A stretch of 64,000 bases of DNA from Eumeta japonica (GCA_005406025.1 BGZK01001366.1:62001-126000), one strand, 5' to 3'; numbered from the stretch's first letter, positions 1-13,858 are shown. Numbers and translations: made by a program. Notes: generated by a model from the letters alone, not told the origin.

Positions 1-2205
1 CATGTTTACAGATATTTGCTACGCCTACGAAACGTTAAATTAGATGGATAAAAGTCAGTATTTCGGCATTACTTTTTTTTTTCAATTTCTTTATACTTTT
101 ATTTTGACGCGAATATTATTTTTATTAAAAAACTCCTGCAAGCTTAAACGAAATATCGGTTATAGAATAACATTCACGAAATATTAAGTTTTCTAACAAT
201 CAACTTTGCTTACAGTCTTCCAAATTTCTAAAAATTGGAAGTACAACCACAATGTTAATAACATAATTCCATGCATGCATACGAGGCTTGTAGTCCGTTG
301 TTACAGCTTGAGAATTAGAGCTAAGAAAAAGCCATCAATTTCATCGAAAACAGGGAGATATCACAGTCCCTTATTCAGTGGTGTCACGTCGACTATTGTC
401 ACGTGAAAGTACTGAGACACACCGTCAATCCGCAAGAATACATAATAAAAGTAAGAAACCATTCCATTGCAAAGAGACGTCATCAATTCTAAAATCTTCA
501 CCACAAAACTGAAATACATTTTAAAGCCTTTAAATTAAAAATAATACGACATCATCGCATCAATGTCGAATACATTCTTTATTTTCGGTGTACTGACGAC
601 GCAGTCGTAATGGCTAAAACCGCTAAATGAATGCGGTGACATATAGGAACCTCGATAACGTCTTAAGTAGTGAATTTAAAGACTAATGTTGATAAAATAG
701 CTAGCAACAATTGAAGACTTTGCAATTGAAGTGGTTGATCAACACGCCTATACTCGAGATAAACAGCAATTAGGCAGATCCAACTTCCATAGATGATCAC
801 GCGCATTTAGCTTGCTTAAACAGCATATGGGAAACTACGCGGCGTCTCCGAATCGAAATTATTTCACTGTCTAAAGACTGAAATCTTTGAATAGTGCGTG
901 TTGCAAGTGATAGTATACGAATGCCAAACGTACTATAATCCCTTGCCACTGGTTTCGTAAATAAATCAGGGTCATTCAGCGGGCAATGGAAATAACTACA
1001 TATTTGTTCGGTGTTTCTCTGATAGATACAATCTGAAATAAGAAAATCTGAAAAACTTGAGTAAGAGGTACATAGCTAGCATATCAGCACTTAGAAGTGC
1101 CAATGGGCAATTCATATCGCTTGCGTTGCGCAAAAAAGGTGTACGCATGGCGACAGCGAACTGAATATCACGACGTGGGGCGGACTTCATTAGGAGAAAT
1201 GACCGCCTGGCCTTCCTTCGTGAGGGTTTGCCCAGGACCTTGCGCTGTAGTAATCAGATGGAAAGTTTGTATTCAGTAGTCGATATCTATTGCCTATAAG
1301 AACGAATGAGCGGCACGTGTACTGCATCAGCATGCGCGGGCATTTTTGACGAGGTAAGATATAATGATCTCGAACGTGCGTTACGTTACATTTTTTTTAT
1401 GACGTATACCGTCTATAAGCTCGCTCGTAAAGGCTCTCCGAAATTTTTTATTGCAATTAAAATTTTTACGACTCCGATAAATATTTTATTCGAGACAAAA
1501 ATAAAATAAAACACGACCCCGTCCATCCTTAAAATCGGTCTAATTAGAATGATCGCGCTGCCCCAAAGTGTGCCCGCGGTGACACACTGAAAGAAAAAAC
1601 ACTAGTTTACGAGGTGAGCCGTAAAAATACGAAATTAAACCAGAGCCCGGCCGGTCGCGTTACAAGGTGTTTTTATTAAAAAAATTCTGACGACAGTAAA
1701 ACTCGGCCGGACGTTTACGACAAATTCACACAAACTCCTACTTCAGAAATCTGACGGGAGCTTTAATTTATGCCCCTCGGGGAGTAATGGCAGCGGGAGA
1801 ACTTCTGACGCTACGGACTGGACGGATAGAATATAATGCGGACGTGGGCATAGATAAGTATTTAGGAGGGCTCTCTTAGGCCGTTAAACGACATACTTTT
1901 GAAAATTGCACCAAATCTCTTGACGATGATTCATAAGTTTTTTTTAAGAAGTGCTTTACTGATGCTCTCGGTCCTCACTGTTGCGGCAGACCGGGCGCGT
2001 GATATGATACCCACAAAAATATATAGGAGCTCTAATTTCTTGTGCGATCGGCGTCGGCGCACGCGCCCGGACTGCCGAGCGGGTCGACACGTACCGCCCC
2101 CGGAAACGTACTTATTTTTTTTCACTCATTACCATGAACGTCCAGAAATATTGTTTCGCCGCCGGGGGAATGTTAAAAAGTGCGCTTGATTAAATAAATT
2201 GTCCC
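1..2205. other. AT-rich noncoding stretch, nothing recognised
   Basis: Open frames here are under 100 codons and show no family motif. I see no tRNA, tandem array or transposon end. Confidence 0.6.
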
Positions 2206-2300
2206 TGGCCGGAGGGAGCGGGGGCCGGCGGCGGGTCCCGGCGGCGGTCCGGGGGCCGGGGGGCAGGGCTGTAGGGGACGTCACGTGACCGGAATGAGGA
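2206..2300. other. GC-rich island
   Basis: A short run almost entirely G and C on the G-rich strand, with repeated GGCGG and GGGGGCCGG blocks, is followed by CACGTG at 2282-2287. It stands out sharply from the AT-rich flanks. It could be regulatory or a G-quadruplex former; nothing proves either. Confidence 0.4.
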
Positions 2301-4725
2301 GCGAGCCAAGACGTTGATTCAGTGAGGCAATGTCCGGTGTCGGGGTGGTGATTGCAGCGGGCGACAACTCGGTTTACCGAACGTGCGCGGCAGCCTTAAC
2401 AACGCCCTCCACATTAGTGAATAACTATTCCTAATGATAGTAATTAACCCATCTTCAGAGACAATGTATCCTTTTATTTCCATCCCATCTATTTTTTTTA
2501 AATAATTGAGAAATTTTAAGCATATTTAATTTAAAATTTGTAGGTAGGTATGCTTTATTTAGACGCAGATTTTGAATTTTCTATTAAAATCAGCACTACT
2601 CCCGATTTGGACTATATAATAGCTGGCGAAAGAACTTTTGTTTTCATCTAGTCGCACAATTTTTGATCACTAGGAATTTATGAAAAAAAATCGGAGCTCA
2701 CAGTAGCAGAACTGACATAACGAGACATTTTCCTACCAACATTTCTATAAGAATGTCTCAATTAGTCCACTATACTACTGGACTATATTCTTGAGAAAAC
2801 GTTCGACTTTCGCGCTTGCCCCTAGCTAGCATCGTAAACGTGTATGTATGTGAAATAAATAAAAACCAATGTCAGGCATATTCCGGTCATAAACCAAGTC
2901 GCTAACGGCGGCGCCAGCAAAACCATACTTAATGTCGGTTGTAAGATCTATAATATCTTTAATGCTAGAAAGGGCCGGGAATCGCTACTTAATTGACATC
3001 GATCGGCAACTGAAATCGAAATCGAGGCCGAGATAGCGGTTTAGATCCATCAATGAAAAAACAAATATATGTATTGCTATAACGCTAGTATTATAAGTGT
3101 AATTATATAATTACGTTTTTGATTTTAAAACAATTTTGTACGCTTTAACACACTCGTCATTCCCTTTGCGATGCTATGTTTGTTTACAATTAATATTGTC
3201 ATCAAAATGTTATTCAGGGAGTGTTTTGTTAACAATTCTCTGATGCCGTTCGGCATTAGCGATGTGGCGTCGCGTAACACACGAGCGGTGGTCGGTTTCG
3301 TTAGCGAAAAACAACACAAAAAGATGAAATATCATGGCCGCATGCGCTTTCACGGCTAATATCTATTTCAATATCCTGTCTACCTGCAACGTTACGACAT
3401 TCGCCGCCCTCGCTTACCTGTAACAAAAAAAAAAACACGTAAGTCACGTCAATCATTACAGAAAAGGAGCTCGGAATAAGCAAAGGGGAAAAATATTAAG
3501 AAATAGTCGGAAAATAGGGAAAAGACTTTTTTTTTTGGAAAAGAAACCACCCACATTCTCGTGAACGGCGTATCTAAATCAAGCGGGCCACGGCAGCGGC
3601 TATTTTATTTACAACAAAGGGCACGCAAATTTTTTTCCCCGCCGTAATCTCGGACGAAACTAGGATTTTCTTCGGTTCTTATGTAATATATTAGGGGCAG
3701 AGCGACGGAGGCTCCGGTGCGCGCGCCCGCTACACGCGTGGCCTAAATATTGGATCGTATATTCTTAGGGTTCCCCGAGAAAATTGGTAGAATGCGGACC
3801 CATGATTTTGCATAAAAATTACTCGTGCGAAGGGAAGCATAGACGAAACATATCATGTGAAAATTCATAAATTGTGTTTCGTTTTGTTGCTTAATGTTAT
3901 TAAAACTAAATTACCGAAATTCGTATAATATTCACGAAATTCCATTTACAAATCAATATGATAATAAATAAATGTGAATTTTGTTGTTAGTTGTGTGTGT
4001 TTTGTACATACAATTCAATTAATGCACTTATTAAAAGTTTTCAAAAATCTTCATTATACCTTTATCTAAATACAATTTTTATTGCACATGTCTACGGTTT
4101 TTTATGGAGTTTTTTAACAAAGCCTTCAAGAGAAGTAGGACAAAAATTTGAAGTTTCCGTTAACATAATAAAGTTAAACGAGAATTTTTTGTAAGCTCAG
4201 GTTGCTTAAATTTATTTTTTGTTTCTATTCTTTTTTACCTAATTTTTATTGAAAGACTTCGACCAAAATTATTTTTTTCTGATACGGTATGAAATCCTCT
4301 ACAATGACCGAATATCCCATAAAAAGCACTTAAGTTTAATTAAGTTCAATATTTTTAATTCACCTCCAAGTTTAAATATTCCCATTTTCATGTTTCACGG
4401 TATCTGAGAAAAACAACTGTGACAGGCGCTCAAACCAACAGACACCGTACATCAAAATTGTACTAAACACGATTCGAACATAAAAATAACTGCTAAAATA
4501 TTTTTCAATCACCGATATTTCTCGGTTCTTCTTATTATTAAATCATAATACCAACATGTAAGTAGATAAGACTTATATAAACAATCACTAAATAAATATT
4601 TCATATATTTTTATACAGTAAAGAGAAGGACGCGGCTCGTACGAGCTCGCGCCGCGGACCCATATCAGAATCTATTGCTAATAATAAGGGAGAAAGCCCT
4701 GGAAAATTCCTGAAAATCTCAACAA
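2301..4725. other. noncoding stretch, nothing recognised
   Basis: AT-rich sequence with homopolymer runs and a small GC-rich patch near 3710-3745. No convincing gene, repeat family or RNA was seen. Confidence 0.55.
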
Positions 4726-5328
4726 ATGCCCTCCGAATTCCTCTCTCGCTCCCCTCTCCCTCCTCTCAGGCAGAGATCTACGGTACATGATATTACATTG
4801 GACAAGGAAAGAAGAGATTCTATAATTTTGTATTGGGAAATTACTAGAATGAAGGAAAAATCTAATACAATCAAGCATTTAGGCAAAGTCAAGGAATTAA
4901 ATGAAAAGATTATTAAAATACCTAGAGATTTCAATGTACTAAAAAGATATAACAAAACATCTATATCATATCGACATTTTAAACAAACTACAGTAAAAAA
5001 AAATAAAAGCCCTTGCGATTTGGGATTACAATTCACCAATTGTGACGTTAGGAGGTACGTACTATTGACTGGCAAGTACCCATCCATGCACACCCTGACG
5101 CTTTTACAAGAGCGAGCAGACATAAAAACATGTAATAATGTTAATATTCATAAAACGTCAAAAGCAATAACACAACGCCCGAGTAGGCCGCGCGCGCGCC
5201 GCGACCGGAGGGAAGACTGGACTGTCATATTTAATATAATTTTAAATGTATGTATCTACTTTCATTTTAAAACACATTTGTTGAATTTAAAAACCAGAAA
5301 TACGTTAATTATACATTATTTTAGATGA
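4726..5328 (+). other. unassigned 200-codon open frame, coding status doubtful
   Basis: This is among the longest uninterrupted frames in the window. The product would be basic, Lys/Arg/Ile/Asn-rich, with no motif I recognise, no zinc-finger or transposase signature and no signal peptide. A 134-codon frame overlaps it on the opposite strand. No splice sites or poly(A) signal clearly frame it. It may be chance, or a worn transposon protein; I do not assign a function. Confidence 0.15.
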
Positions 5329-8044
5329 CAAAATTAATACGATCTGATTACATACGTTTCGATTCCAAAAATTCGTTCAGAAATTGCGCTAGAAAAGATA
5401 AATATATTTTGTCTCGCTTCCACCGCCAACCGATGTCCCTTCGATCTCGCTCTAACCCTCGGTTATTATTACGTAGTGACCCCATATTTTTGGGGCCTGG
5501 TGTCTGGTGGAATAAATTTTTAATCAAAATATTTTCACCCCTCGGCGGGAGCGTGTTAATTTCTCTTTTGTCGCCGCTGAATGGTTCCGTGAGTCGTGAG
5601 TGACAAAAGTTAAGCTGTGCGGCGGCGTCGTCCGCGACGCGCTGTCGCCGCACCGGCTATTGCACCTATTGATGTGAATATAATATTAATGAACGCATTG
5701 CATTTGGATTTCAAAGATCCTAACGTCATCTTCAAAATAGAAAGCCATCGAAAGTTTTTATATCAGCTAAGCAAGTTATCAATTATAATTTTCGAAGAGA
5801 ACAATTGATTATATTGTTCGAATAAGGAGAGTGTTTGACAGGTCCACGTAAAATTATTCTGCTAAAAGCAACGTGCTTGCGACAAACGATTGATGGATAT
5901 CAACGGAGTAAGAAAGATGTGTAACAATCCTACCATGTGGAAATCTCTGATCTCTGTCTACTCTTCTAGGATTCAGGTGTGACTATATAAATAAATAGAT
6001 AAAATAAGGTAAAACATCAACAAAACAATTAAGAGTGTGAAGAGGCAATAGGACATCATTCATAAACATGGTGTGTTTGTATCTCGCGGACCTTCCGTTG
6101 ACAATACGTAATTCCCCGTGATACCGTTGGTAATATGAACTGTGAATTCTAAACAGGAAATAAATGTAAAACAGTCATAGCCTGAGTATGCGACATAAAT
6201 GTAGTAGTTCAAAAAAATATCGTCCTTGAGTGCACCCTTTGATTTACATATCGTGACCTGAATTTGAAAACCTTAAAATGCATTTATTGAAAGAATACAA
6301 ATTGCTTAATATACAAACGCTACTAAATGATATATTGAACTTAACTATTCTAAGGCATTGAGATCGCTCGCTGCCAACTGCCAGACAATGGCTAACGAAA
6401 GTGGAAAATACCCGGCGGAAACCCGTGACGACGAAAAGAGCAATTAATTCTGATTCTTAAAGACAATGGATTATGAATATGAAAATGTGTAACCGGACAT
6501 CTATGTGGCAGGCAAAGTGATCTTGGGCTAAAAGGCATAAAAATTATGCACATAACGTAATGCCGATGAACAAGCGGTCGCGACCATAGACAAGAGATAA
6601 TTGGCGCGCTTTCGATACGCTTGTCGGGTTCTAGAGCGATGCTACGTCACGTGGCTACAATAGCAGATGATGCTATGCTGTCTGCTGACGTAATCTCATC
6701 TATGGTTTTGATCCACCAAAATTTTAAGTTCGTGGAAAACAATTAAATATGCATATTTCAAATGTAAAACTGTGTGTACATTAAAATTGAAGTAGAAACT
6801 CTGAATTTTGTGGAATTGTATCAACCCGGCTGCCATCACTATTACATTTAAAACATACCTAAATTCAATGTTATAGACCTCGAACGAACTCTCTCGATCG
6901 TTTCTCGCAAAACTGCGTATATATATTTTTTTTTTGCTTAAATATTGTTCATAGATGAAGGTGCATTAAGCTGCAGTTAATGAACACTCATCCTTTCATT
7001 GGTGAATCAACAGCCGAGGGACCTCATCAGGCAGTTAGTCGGGCAGTCCAGTAAATAGGTGAAATCGCCCTATGCGTGTACAGCCTCCAAAAGATGAAAT
7101 TATACAATCGATGTGTTAATTATATTACGTAATTCAATCATACTAGATTGACTCCATTTTAATTCAGTTAGAAAACAAATACAATATTTTACGATTTTCA
7201 TAAAATTGGAATGTTGCCATCGTTATTTAATTGCGGGCGAACTTTTGACAGTTAGAAAGTATCACTCAAAACAAGTAAAGTTATACTGGAACTGAAGCGC
7301 ATGCGCATCTTTCTCGGAATAAGGTCGAGCTGAGACAAATTCGCGCCGACTCTCTCGAACTGGTTTTCCAATCCATTCTCTGTCGACACATACATTACTA
7401 TCTAATTTAATATTTACCGGTTTTTTTCGGACGTACCTAGTTTTTGAGCGAGACAATAGTGGGCCGCTCACAAAGTCGGCGGTAGGTAAAATTTGTTTGT
7501 TTTAACAGCGCATTAGCATTGTAAGGAATAACAAATGCGTTACCTAGCTGTTTAGCATATGTCCGTGTTTGAGCGAACTTCTACCAGTTTGGGACAAAGG
7601 GGGAGTTAGCTTCTTTCACAACTCGGCTACCGGAGTTATGTTTCGGAACTAACAATGGCATTCCAGCTATTAGCATCCTAATGCTTGTTCCGTTTTGAAA
7701 AATATTTAGTTAAATCATCCGAAGTGCGCCGCTCTCTGAGCGCGCTTAGAGTCGAACTTCACTTGCGAGGAGGTAGCTTACGTGATCACAAGTAGTTATC
7801 CCGAACAATAAATTTTAGTTCTAATTCTTGAAGTGTAGTTCCAATTGTATGACTTATCTAAGAAACTGCTACAATAACAAAATTGTTTCCCTTCGCGGAA
7901 TTAAAATCTTAAATCGATTTGCCCTTTTCTACAATCATCACGGTATTGTTCTTAGTATGAAATTGCTACAAATGGTCCACATGTTGTCCGGTCATATTTA
8001 GAGGTAATTAATATTTTAGCCCGTATTGCTGATAACTAACTAAA
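5329..8044. other. noncoding stretch, nothing recognised
   Basis: AT-rich sequence with only short frames, including 5348-5653 on the minus strand without any motif. No repeat family was recognised. Confidence 0.55.
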
Positions 8045-8512
8045 CATGCATATATATTTCCTTCAATCCTTCGCTTTTCTTGAGCTTAATTCTTCTACAA
8101 AATTCGTAATATCGTATGTCCGTCTTCTAATTCGCCTACCTCTTTTTCTTTTACCGTCGCGTGGTTCCCACTCCGTTACAATCTTTTTATTTTATCTTGC
8201 TATCTCTAATTGTGTGTCCGATCCAGCTCCGCTTCATCTTTCCTACTTTCTATTACATCGTCAACCTTTGCTGTGGATCTTATTTCTTCTGCTCATTCCA
8301 GTTTTGTGGTGTCCGATTGCCCTTTGGCACTTTTTTAGCTTTAAATAATGTTTTGGCCCAACACCCAAGTTTGGAAACCATACGTGAGCCATAGTAGAAT
8401 ACAAACATTGGTCTTTTTTTCTTGACTGACATAGGAAAGTGCTTGCTTTTGAAAATTTATATTTCCGTAATTTTTCTTTGGTTAACCGGAATAGATGCCG
8501 GATTTTCGGCAT
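8045..8512 (-). pseudogene. non-LTR retrotransposon reverse transcriptase, C-terminal remnant
   Basis: Read on the minus strand in shifting frames, the segment carries the tail typical of insect LINE ORF2 proteins. First comes KKCQRAIGHHKTGMSRRNKI, like the conserved CQRAMER..LG..LRDKIRN region. Further on comes VTEWEPRDGKRKRGRR, matching the usual TEW.PRDG.R.RGRP..RW.DD block. At least one frameshift and several stops separate the two blocks, so it is dead. The catalytic YADD region is not present, so only the end of the reverse-transcriptase region remains. The exact clade (RTE, CR1 or Jockey type) is not resolved. Confidence 0.6.
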
Positions 8513-8924
8513 TTATTTAACTACCGAGTCTCCCACAACACTACATAGATCGTTTCCGCCTGCGAGTCAAAATAAAATTGTAAGCAATTTAAATAAATGA
8601 AGTCGATCTCTTTTATGAAAACTAATTTAATATTACCTAACATCGCATATTTCGTCATAATGTAGAACAAAATAAATAACAAACTAAGTGCGTGCAGTGA
8701 GTAAGTGAGGGACTTGTGCACATCGTACGTGTTCTGTGGCCCTAGAAATTCAGCTTCGAATTTACGTGGCCCAATTTGACATAACAAAACAGTGTTAATA
8801 AATACCATCAATAAACAGCAGATGAATTTAATTTTTTTTTTTAACAAAATAAATGTTTCAGCAATATCAATTCCATGACCTAACGAATAATTCGCATTGA
8901 AAATAATCATAACGCGTTAATTTT

Positions 8925-9035
8925 GACGGACGCCGGAGGATCCGCCGGCGCGGGCGACGCCGGCGCGCGGGCCGCAGCTGTCGCGTGTGACGAATCACTC
9001 CGTCACCGGTCGGCCGGCGCTCATCAATGTAATGT
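8925..9035. other. GC-rich island
   Basis: Dense GGCG and CCGG runs (GCCGGCGCGGGC-like) sit between AT-rich flanks. The short frames on both strands here are a by-product of composition. Confidence 0.35.
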
Positions 9036-9630
9036 TCACCCTTCAAAACCGACCCTTGAATGTACAAGCTTGGTGTCACATTTTTTATATTGCACATTTT
9101 ATTATTATTCTTTGTATGATTATTGTTTTTTGCATCACAATTTGACTGACAGTATAAAAATCGAAGGTAGAAGTAAGATATATTTTTGCGAAAAGAAGGA
9201 AATCACGACATCAACCGAGGATTGTTACCATTTGTAAAGTAGATATTTAGGGAATTTTTTAAGTTTCCCATTCTACACCTCGATGATGGTAAAAACGGTC
9301 TCCCAAAGGCATGAAATTTGTAGCGGGCAGACACAAAAAGAGCTCGACCCTTCACCGTTACTTGTTTGTATCTTAGAGACGGCACAATCGGCCCGAATCA
9401 AATGACTCGTAACGCCGACTGAGCGCGGCCGCCGTAAATCAGCCGCGTTTGTGCGTTCACACTCGTGTGTTGCTCATCTCGACACAGAAAAAAAATATAA
9501 AAGTATTAAATTCCATAGGAGTCGCGGTAACAAAGGAATCATAATGCCGAGTGATTGTATTGTACTCAACCCTTGCCGAATTCGGTTATATTTTTTTTTG
9601 TGAAGCTTAAGCGTGGTAATTGTTAGGATA

Positions 9631-10400
9631 ACACCGCGCGCCGGCCGGGGGCGCAGGCGTCGTCGGTTTGGGGAATTTGTCTGTTCGTCTGATCCGGGCC
9701 CGAGCGAGGGGCGCTCGCGACGCGCCAAGCGTCACTCCCCGCGCAGCTCATGAATTTATTTAACGTCGTGTTTACCTCGATTGACTTTTATAATGTTTGT
9801 ACATCTACTTATTTATCGTTCAGATCGCGAGTACCGAAGGGTCGAAGGTAAACTTCTAGTGCACGGAGTCATCATCTTTTCATGGGCGAGGAGATACAGT
9901 TTCTGTAAAGCTATAAAATATATATTCACGTCACTAAGCGATAGCTGTTGGTGAGTATAAAGGGAAACAAGGAGAGGCAGACCCCACCCCGGGGCGCGGG
10001 GCGCGGGGGGTGCGCGCAGACGGACAGCCCGCTCCGATAACTCAGCCGCGCCCCCGCCTAATCTAATATTAAACACATTCGGATATTAGATACAAAGTGA
10101 GCATTCACAGAATTTAATAATCCAGCTCGCGCGCCCCTCGCCTCCCGCCCCCGGCCGCCCTCCGGCCGGCCGCCGCGCCCCGTGAATTATTAACAACAAT
10201 TTTATGATTACATTTAGCAGTAACTCTAAGTGCGGCCGAGACGTGAGCCGAAACCCAAATCGGCGGATAGCCCGTGAAAAATGGTAGGAAATCGTTGCGC
10301 TTAATATTTTATTGAAGGCGATAGGTTTGAGTTATGCGCAAGGGCTGCGGCGGCGCCGGCGGCGGGCGCGGGGGCGGGGACGCGGGCTACCCGTAATTTT
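9631..10400. other. cluster of GC-rich blocks alternating with AT-rich, homeobox-like sequence
   Basis: GC-rich blocks at about 9631-9745, 9985-10060, 10120-10185 and 10345-10395 alternate with AT-rich blocks such as GAATTTATTTAACG near 9750 and GAATTATTAACAACAATTTT near 10184. This texture is common in conserved noncoding DNA around developmental genes. No coding signature was found. Confidence 0.3.
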
Positions 10401-11029
10401 CAATTCTGCGTGTGAAATATTGATAAGGTATCGGTAGGTTATCTCCAGGCCGCGGGGAGCGCACAAGAGACAGCTCGTTAACTTTCATGTGAAGTAACTG
10501 CCTTATAGCTCTATCCGCCGCCTCATACTACCCCTAACTCATTATAATTGTATTCGAAGACTAGTTGATTTTCGTGACTTTGGCGGTTCACTGTTCTAGT
10601 GAACAACTTAGGACGCGAATAACAGAAAATCTCACATTCAATAGTAAGAAAATTATAAAATATCGATTTGCTACAATGATCAGTGAGTGTGGCGTGAGTT
10701 TACTATGCTACCTAATCTTTACAAGTTTAGGGTCGATGTAGATGAGCTGAGACATTTAAAAATAAAACACATTTAAAAAGTGTGAATGCTATTTTTTTAT
10801 GAACTCAGGCTTATTTTCCAAAAGAGTAGGCGCGATCACAGATTTCCACACGTTACGTAAGATCTTTGTATATCTGTCTTACTTCACTGACGTCCCTCAA
10901 TCGTTTGAGGTGAGCTCATCGGCGTCAGGTGCTTAAAATTTGGCCCTTTTTTGGATTTTAATTCACCAAATATTGATCTACACAAAATTGAACTTTTCAA
11001 AATTCATCCCTGAGTCGCAATGCAACCAC

Positions 11030-11310
11030 TCCCGCGTCGGCTCAGCCAGCTCACACACAGCGTCTCCGCCGCGCGCAGTCCGAGGCCTCGGTCATCGGAG
11101 GTGTGAGGCGAATGACTAACGGAGTGCGTTTTGATGACGCGGCCCGCTGCGGGGGAAATATGACGAGAATGGAATTAAGCGGCGCGCGGGGCCCACTAAC
11201 GTCGTTTAGAATTCGCGCCCACCCCACGCGCGCGCACCGCCGGCGCCCGCGCCGCCGACGGCTAACGTAATAATCGACGCACTTATTGCGCCCGGCGCGG
11301 CCGCTGTGGG
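11030..11310. other. GC-rich island
   Basis: Two GC-rich blocks, about 11030-11220 and 11215-11310, contain CCGCGCGC- and GCGCCCGGCGCGGCCGC-like runs and TAATAATCG between them. Candidate regulatory DNA by texture only. Confidence 0.3.
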
Positions 11311-11599
11311 GGAAGATGTCTCAAATGTCAAAATTAAGAGATGTTATTATGATTATCATTAACTAATTACTAAAATTAGGGTATATGTTATCTGCGACGA
11401 GTTGCTATACGTATATCTCAAAAACATAATTAGATTTTAGAAAAATTTCAAATGTTTTCTCTAATTTGGTTAGAACTTTTATTCACCATTTGTAAACCGG
11501 ATGGTCTACCGTACGAAAACAAATAAATATGTATTCATTTTTTAAACACATATTAATGCTTGTTGTAAAACCATTCTAGCACCTAACAAGTCTCGGTTT

Positions 11600-11735
11600 A
11601 TCCCTACTAATATTACAAATGCGGAATTAACTCTATCTGTCAATTACCTCTTCACGCTTAAACCATTTAACGTTCAGTATAGAGATAGTTTGAATTTTGA
11701 TAGTATGTTTAGTTAAGTATAGAGACAGTTTGAGA
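11600..11735 (+). repeat. dispersed lepidopteran-type repeat fragment (CTACTAATATTA start)
   Basis: The segment begins ATCCCTACTAATATTACAAA, followed by TGCGGAATTAACTCTATCTGTC and ACCTCTTCACGCTTAAACCA. This is the order seen in a short repeat very common in butterfly and moth genomes. AGAGATAGTTTGA and AGAGACAGTTTGA occur about 40 bp apart inside it. The class of the family is not assigned here. Confidence 0.55.
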
Positions 11736-12274
11736 TAGTTCGTTTTTTAATAGCTGAGCAAAAGTTAAATTGATTTTAATTAACTTCAGTTTGTTAATAG
11801 AACACACAATTTTTCATATATAGGTCGCTGTTTGTTTATCTTTCTGTCTGTGTGTCTGTATATGTACATACTTGTAGCTCGAAAATGACAACCTTTGATG
11901 AAATTTAGACAAGTGACAGAATCCATTGTTACATGTAATATAAATTACTGTTTATTTCTTTGTACGTTGTTCTGTGTAACTCCTCTTATATCCATACAGA
12001 AAATTTAAGCCATTAATTTTCTTGTATTTTGTCGACCATGCTTATTGTTTGCGCTGTTCAGAGGAGCGGTGTTAGCGGAGGCGATGAGGAATGAGAGGGA
12101 GACGGGACAGTAAGATATGGTCCGAGAAATTGAAGTAGCGCGAAGGCCCAAGAAAGAGAGAGTGGCAACAATTCAATTGCAACTATTTGATTAATAATAA
12201 TGATTTAATAATAAGAAATTCATATTAAATTAAAACAGTCTATAGGGTTTTTAATCTGTGTCTTTCTCAAATTG

Positions 12275-12428
12275 TATCCTAATATTACAAATATCATACT
12301 TAGTGTCGATGTTTGGTTATTTGTAACTCAATCACGCATAAAAGGTTGGACGGATTTGGAAGAAATTTAGTGCACAAATAGAATATTTTCTGGGTTATAC
12401 GCATTGTATTTTATACCTCCCACTAATA
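12275..12428 (+). repeat. second, more decayed copy of the CTAATATTA repeat
   Basis: ATCCTAATATTACAAATATC is followed by GTCGATGTTTGG, TTGTAACTCAATCACGC and GGTTGGACGGATTTGGAAGAAATTT. This is the family order of first bases, a TTACTC..TCACGC box and an ACGGATTTGGATGAAATTT box. It is in the same orientation as the copy at 11600. Confidence 0.5.
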
Positions 12429-13621
12429 CGTTCCTGTGCAATAATTAAGTAAAAATCGAAATCGAGCTCGACATCGTAATCGAGAACGACAGCGCAATTG
12501 AAAAAAAACGGACGCAGGATTGGAATAGAAAACAAGAACGAATCGGAATTAATGACGAAATCAGAACTTAAATCGAAAACGGAATCGTATTAGAGGTGTT
12601 AATGATAGCGAGATTACTTAATATTGAAAATTAGGAATTAATGATATATCCACGCGGGCATGTAATAAGTTCTTTATTCTTCAAAAGCTAATGGATAATA
12701 AATAAATAGACGCATTTTATTTTTCGTACTACATTCAAGTGAGGTTATTTTGACCAACAAAAAATCCTCTTTTTACATACATTTACTAATATTATTATTT
12801 ATTAGGTTTATAAGAGACTATTAATTCAAATAAAATATAGTCGAATATAAATTCTACCATATTTTATTCGTTTCATTCAATCAACTAAAAATTGAAGTAC
12901 ATCCGTAAAAAAATCCAGATCACACTTATTGACGAAACGGCGTTCTATTTAGGTGAAATAAAAATAAGACGACATTTAAAAACATATATTAGCCAGTATA
13001 ATCTTTCAACTGCATTCCAATGGCCGCATCAAATCATGAGTTGGTTAAATACTGCTATGAGGGAGAACGAGAACGCACCGAATTAAGCTAACAATTCGTT
13101 CGACCGTAACCAGGTAACGTATGAAGATTAGGCATTCACGACGTCGGTTGCGTCAGTACTGTTAGTCGGTGGGTTAGCCGAGTGGATATAGCTGTTTAAC
13201 GTATGCTTTGGTATTTCGAAGATTTTGATCGAGTGGTCCGAGCGCAAGAAATAGATTCAGAGACAAAACTGACGGATACGAAAGTGACAGTTTTTGATGT
13301 ACCTCGCCCGGATTGTCGAAACGAAGCTTTCGTGGCTTACGGAATCGTCTCGCTCCCTTTCTCAAAAACGTTCCACGCGGACGACAGAGGTTTATCGCGG
13401 ATATAGCGTATCTGTGAAAGCATTAACGTAAGCAATACGGTATAGATTCAAAGTTAATTACGTTAGGGCTATACTTTCGTACTATAAAATACGAATCGTA
13501 TAACAAAGTTATAAATTTAGGCTATAGAATGATATTGTCTTCTATTTGCATGATTTTATGAGCAAATTTTAACAAATAATCTAAAATGATACATTGAAAC
13601 CTTTTTTGAAATTTATATGAA
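12429..13621. other. noncoding stretch with a degenerate purine-rich tract
   Basis: Around 12450-12600 the strand is a run of loosely repeated AATCGAAATCGAG / GAACGA words, probably a decayed simple repeat. The rest shows no gene. Confidence 0.4.
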
Positions 13622-13852
13622 AACTAGCTGTCCCACCCGCTTCGTTGAGTAATTTTTATTTTATAAATAAAATGGCGAAGGATTTACGGAATTCGAAAAA
13701 TGAGTAGTCTAGAACCATCTACAAATCATCCCGCATCGAATGGTCCCAGTTCCATGTCTATACGTTTAGTAGTTTTTACGTGATTGGCGAACAAAGACAA
13801 CCTATTTTCATTATACTATATGTATAGATGTGTTAATCTAATAAAAAAAAAA
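13622..13852 (+). repeat. LINE/Helitron-like repeat tail
   Basis: AACTAGCTGTCCCACCCGCTT opens the segment, and it closes with TACGTTTAGTAGTTTTTACG, TGATTGGCGAACAAAGACAA and a run of A. In lepidopteran genomes similar CTAGCTG..CCCGC..TTCGT starts and GTGATTGGCGAACAAACA ends bound a common repeat. Assignment to class is uncertain. Confidence 0.45.
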
Positions 13853-13858
13853 TGAACT

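Noticed and set aside
13170..13245. tRNA-like GTTAGCCGAGTGG D-arm sequence
   Set aside because: The D-arm word resembles tRNA-Leu/Ser, but no acceptor stem, anticodon arm or GGTTCGAAT T-loop can be matched downstream.
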